Positions 5,944 through 8,838 of a stretch of DNA of 8,838 nt are shown one piece after another. Position 1 is the stretch's first letter. Each line of letters opens with the position of its first letter. This DNA is from Dechloromonas sp. (GTDB taxonomy: Bacteria > Pseudomonadota > Gammaproteobacteria > Burkholderiales > Rhodocyclaceae): NCBI GenBank assembly GCA_017302355.1, contig JAFLDQ010000149.1:1-8838 (forward strand), given 5' to 3'. The notes under the pieces were generated by a model. It searched no databases. It saw only the letters and a program-made list of their open reading frames with translations, and was not told the origin of the DNA. The position numbers were made by a program, and so were the translations under genes.

Positions 5944-7266
5944 TCAAAGGGTTTTGAACAGGACCTTCGAACGTCGCTGATAGTTGTACATGTCGCGTTT
6001 TCTGGCTGGCAGGTCGTCCACCGAAGCCAGCTTGAAGCCGCGCTCCACGAACCAGTGCTCGGTACGCGTCGTCAGCACGAAGAGGCGCTTGACCCCAGCC
6101 TTTTTCGCGCGGCGCTCGATACGCTTCATCAGCTGCTCGCCGTAACCCCCTTCGCGGTGCTCGGCGCTGACCGCCAGGCAGGCGAGCTCGGCATAATCAT
6201 CCGAATGACTATAGAAGGCCGCGCAACCGACAATGATGCCGTCGTGCTCGACGATGGAAAAATGTTCGATCTCGCGCTCGAGGAGTTCACGCGGCCGGTG
6301 TACCAGGGCCCCTTCCGCCTCCAGCGGCTCGATCAGGGCGATGAGCGCGCCGATGTCGTCCGGCTTCGCCTCGCGGATGTGTTCCAGCGACTCGCGCGTG
6401 ACCACCGTCCCGACGCCATCGTGGGTGAAGAGTTCGAGCAGCAACGATCCATCGTGCTCGTAACCGATCAGGTGCACGCGGCCCACCCCGGCGCGACTGG
6501 CCCTGAGAACGCATGGGAGGCAACGGCGCGTGTCCGATGTCAGCCAGTTGCCCCCCTGCCTGATGATGTCGGCGACCTCGTCGGTAGTCATTTCCTCGAT
6601 CAATCCTCCCGCAGGATTGGTCACCCCGGGGCTGTCGGTCAGGAAAACGAGTTTGTCGGCCCCGAGCGCCACGGCCACCGCCTCGGCCACCTCCCCCATC
6701 GGCAGGTTGAAAATTTCACCGGTCGGCGACGGCCCCTCGCAATTGAGCAAAACGATGTTGCCGAGGGCAAGCTGGGCGTTTATGCCCTCGGCGTCGACCT
6801 TGCGCACCTTGCCGGCGTACTGCATGTCGATGCCGTCGAGGATGCCGATCGGCTGACCGGTGATGAAGTTGCCGCCGATGACCCGAATGCGGCTGTTGGC
6901 CATCGGCGTGTTGGGCAGACCCTGCGACAGCAGGGCTTCGATCTCGAGATAGACGCTGCCGACGGCGTCGAGGACGCACTCCAGGGTCTTCGCATCGGTA
7001 ACCCGATAGCCGCGGTGGTATTTCGACTCGAGGTTCTTCTCGCGCAGCTCCTCCTCGATCTGGGGCCGCGCGCCATGCACCAGAACCAGCCTGATGCCGA
7101 GGCTGACCAGCAGATTGACATCATAGGCGAGCGTCTTGGCGGACTCGCTCGCCACCGCCTTGCCCCCGAAGGAGACGACGAACGTCCTGCCGCGAAAGGC
7201 ATTGATGTAGGGCGTGACTGCCCGGAACCAGGAAACGAAATGCTCGTCGTAGGCCGTATCGCTCAT
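5944..7266 (-). CDS. argA: Amino-acid N-acetyltransferase (N-acetylglutamate synthase)
   Basis: ArgA acetylates glutamate with acetyl-CoA, the first step of arginine biosynthesis, and is usually inhibited by arginine. The product has 440 residues, the usual length for the classical two-domain form. Residues ~20-290 form the amino-acid-kinase-like regulatory domain (FVVSFGGKAVAS near 29-40, LVLVHGARPQIEEEL at 60-74, VFLTDSPGV at 207-215). Residues ~295-435 form the GNAT acetyltransferase domain, with the acetyl-CoA loop REGGYG at 371-376, the preceding LACLAVSAEH strand, and a C-terminal FVERGFK segment. The start at ATG 7266 lies 9 nt after the pap1 stop, and only a poor AAGAAG-like ribosome-binding site, inside the end of pap1, is seen, so translation is probably coupled to pap1. 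Placement between two polyphosphate phosphotransferase genes is unusual. Confidence 0.96.
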   Translation of the reverse strand: MSDTAYDEHFVSWFRAVTPYINAFRGRTFVVSFGGKAVASESAKTLAYDVNLLVSLGIRLVLVHGARPQIEEELREKNLESKYHRGYRVTDAKTLECVLDAVGSVYLEIEALLSQGLPNTPMANSRIRVIGGNFITGQPIGILDGIDMQYAGKVRKVDAEGINAQLALGNIVLLNCEGPSPTGEIFNLPMGEVAEAVAVALGADKLVFLTDSPGVTNPAGGLIEEMTTDEVADIIRQGGNWLTSDTRRCLPCVLRASRAGVGRVHLIGYEHDGSLLLELFTHDGVGTVVTRESLEHIREAKPDDIGALIALIEPLEAEGALVHRPRELLEREIEHFSIVEHDGIIVGCAAFYSHSDDYAELACLAVSAEHREGGYGEQLMKRIERRAKKAGVKRLFVLTTRTEHWFVERGFKLASVDDLPARKRDMYNYQRRSKVLFKTL

Positions 7267-7275
7267 CCGCGGGTA

Positions 7276-8775
7276 CTACTTCTTGTTGTGGTTGCGTTTC
7301 AATGCCTGTTCGACACTCTCGCAGACGGTCTGCAGGACCTTGACGCGGGCAAAGTTCTTGTCGTTCGCCTCGACCAGGGTCCATGGCGCTAGCCCGGTCG
7401 AAGTACGGTCGACCATGTCGCAGACCGCGGCGACGTAGTCGTCCCATTTCTCCCGATTGCGCCAATCCTCGTCGGTGATCTTGAAGCGCTTGAAATCCAT
7501 GGCCTGGCGCTCCTCGAAGCGGCGCAACTGCTCGTCGGCGCTGATCTGGAGCCAGAACTTGACGACCACCACACCGGCATCGGTCAGCTGATGTTCGAAA
7601 TCGTTGATCTCGGCATAGGCCCTCAGCCAGTCAGCCTCGGTGCAGAAGCCCTCGACCCGCTCGACGAGGACGCGCCCGTACCAGGAACGGTCGAAGATCG
7701 CGACCCGGCCGGTGCGCGGCAAGTGCCGCCAGAAGCGCCACAGATAGGGCTGAACGCGCTCTTCCGACGTGGGCGCGGCGATCGGAATGATCTGGTACTG
7801 CCGCGCATCGATTGGCGAAACCAGCCGGCGAATGGCGCCGCCCTTCCCGGCCGCGTCGGAACCCTCGAAAACCACCACCAGCGAGCGCTTTTCAAGGAAA
7901 CTCGGCTCACGCATCAGCTCGAAGATCCGCGACTGATACTTCGCCAGTTCGCGCTCGTAGTCGTTCTTGACCAGGCGCTTGCCGAGGTCGAGTTCGGTCA
8001 GCACGTTCTTCTGGTCGATCCCGTGCATGATCGGCGGCGCCACCGGCACCTGCTGGCGACCCTCCTGCTGCAGGCGGCGCTGCAGCGCATCGAGAACGAT
8101 CCTCCCGACCGTCAGCGAACGGTATTCGTCGTTCGTGCCTTCGACGATGATCCAGGGTGCATGCGCCGTATTGGTCACCCGCAGCACATGTCCCGCCACC
8201 TGCTGCAGCTTGTCATAAGTCTTCAGCCGTTCGTAGCTGGCCTTGGTCACACGCCACGCCGTGCGGGGATTCTTCTCAAGCGCCTTCAGCCGCTGCTTCT
8301 GGCCATTCTTGGACAGATGGAACCAGAATTTGAGCACCAGCGCACCCTCATTGACCAGCATCGCCTCGAAGCGGTTGACGTCGTCGAGGCGATCCTCCAG
8401 ATCGGTATCCGCCATGGCGCCCAGGATGCTGTCGGCAATTGGCTGCGAGTACCACGAACCCGCAAAGATGCCGATCTTGCCCTGCGGCGGCAGCGCCCGC
8501 CAGTAGCGCCACATGTAGGGACGCGAACGCTCCTCGTCGCTCGGCGCCGAAAAGGCCAGGGTCGAGATGTGTCGCGGGTCCATCCATGAATACAGCAGGT
8601 TGATGGTCTCGCCCTTGCCGCTGCCGTCGACCCCGCTGACCAGGATGATTACCGGAAATTCCTTCTTCTCCAGCAGGTCGTACTGAACATCGAGCAGCGC
8701 GGCGCGAAGCCTGGGGACTTCGTTCTTGAAGGTCTCCTTGTCGATGACGTGGCCCAACTCCGCTGATTCGAACAT
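7276..8775 (-). CDS. pap: Polyphosphate:AMP phosphotransferase 1 (two-domain PPK2)
   Basis: This soluble enzyme uses inorganic polyphosphate as phosphate donor to turn AMP into ADP, which lets the cell recycle AMP from reactions such as acetyl-CoA synthetase at the expense of polyphosphate. The product has 499 residues, the typical length. Two PPK2 domains are fused: an N-terminal one at about 10-235 with Walker A GVDGSGKG (48-55), and a C-terminal one at about 265-490 with GSDAAGKG (305-312), Walker B IFDRSWYGRVLVERVEGF (360-377) and lid segment RFKITDEDWRNREKW (430-444). The N-terminal domain reads IFAGSWYS (103-110) where Asp-Arg would be expected, so catalysis probably resides in the C-terminal domain. 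A purine-rich site (AGGGGAGGG) lies ahead of ATG 8775. The stop of another frame lies 3 nt upstream and argA begins 9 nt downstream, indicating an operon. No PhoB box is seen in the short visible upstream part. Confidence 0.95.
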   Translation of the reverse strand: MFESAELGHVIDKETFKNEVPRLRAALLDVQYDLLEKKEFPVIILVSGVDGSGKGETINLLYSWMDPRHISTLAFSAPSDEERSRPYMWRYWRALPPQGKIGIFAGSWYSQPIADSILGAMADTDLEDRLDDVNRFEAMLVNEGALVLKFWFHLSKNGQKQRLKALEKNPRTAWRVTKASYERLKTYDKLQQVAGHVLRVTNTAHAPWIIVEGTNDEYRSLTVGRIVLDALQRRLQQEGRQQVPVAPPIMHGIDQKNVLTELDLGKRLVKNDYERELAKYQSRIFELMREPSFLEKRSLVVVFEGSDAAGKGGAIRRLVSPIDARQYQIIPIAAPTSEERVQPYLWRFWRHLPRTGRVAIFDRSWYGRVLVERVEGFCTEADWLRAYAEINDFEHQLTDAGVVVVKFWLQISADEQLRRFEERQAMDFKRFKITDEDWRNREKWDDYVAAVCDMVDRTSTGLAPWTLVEANDKNFARVKVLQTVCESVEQALKRNHNKK

Positions 8776-8778
8776 CGC

Positions 8779-8838
8779 TCACCCTCCCCTGAAATCGCCC
8801 CAAAGCGCCTGCATCGCCGCCAGTGCGGCAAGGCCCGC
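8779..8838 (-). CDS. C-terminal end of an unidentified ORF upstream of pap1
   Basis: The minus strand reads 19 codons from the window edge to TGA: AGLAALAAMQALWGDFRGG. The stop lies 3 nt before the pap1 start, and the pap1 ribosome-binding site is embedded in the last codons, which is typical of coupled operon genes. Too little is visible to name it. The Ala/Leu-rich helix ending in an aromatic-basic motif would suit an alpha-helical protein such as a CHAD-domain (polyphosphate-binding) protein or a phasin; this is a guess. A similar peptide end precedes pap2. Confidence 0.4.
   Translation of the reverse strand, partial: AGLAALAAMQALWGDFRGG

Noticed and set aside
1..8838. CRISPR arrays, tRNA or rRNA genes, riboswitches
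   Set aside because: I looked for regularly spaced repeats, a tRNA T-loop with matching arms, and conserved riboswitch cores on both strands and saw none.

Overview
The window is high-GC bacterial DNA. Its gene set (ErpA, a bactofilin, a DUF6776-type membrane protein, class TyrRS with HLGH/KMSKS, a fused kinase-acetyltransferase ArgA, two-domain polyphosphate:AMP phosphotransferases) fits a betaproteobacterium. The two PAP paralogues suggest a polyphosphate-handling member of the Rhodocyclales, such as the Candidatus Accumulibacter group. That placement is inference from gene content, not a measured match.

Layout, left to right: (1) positions 1-148, minus strand: the N-terminus of an IS1380-type transposase that runs off the left edge, followed by a ~150-bp spacer holding the IS end. 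(2) 301-2434, all minus strand: tyrS, erpA and a bactofilin gene. erpA has a good sigma70-type promoter just inside the gap after the bactofilin gene and a rho-independent terminator before tyrS. (3) 2435-2623: a divergent intergenic region with a striking 43-bp perfect-armed palindrome bracketed by 8-bp direct repeats. (4) 2624-3328, plus strand: a DUF6776-type single-pass membrane/coiled-coil protein. (5) 3329-3907: 579 bp with no gene I can support. (6) 3908-8838, all minus strand: a polyphosphate/arginine cluster read in the order [C-terminus of an unknown ORF] - pap1 - argA - (302-bp leader) - pap2.

Functionally, the right half joins polyphosphate energy use to arginine biosynthesis. PAP transfers phosphate from polyphosphate to AMP to give ADP, and ArgA makes N-acetylglutamate from glutamate and acetyl-CoA. 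pap1 and argA are only 9 nt apart and very probably co-transcribed. pap2 is a diverged paralogue with an extra ~84-residue Lys/Ala/Glu-rich tail built partly from 7-residue repeats. Both pap genes are preceded by a reading frame that ends at the pap start codon and encodes a similar peptide, which suggests the duplication unit was larger than pap itself. The left half is housekeeping: tRNA charging, Fe-S delivery and a cytoskeletal/envelope protein pair.
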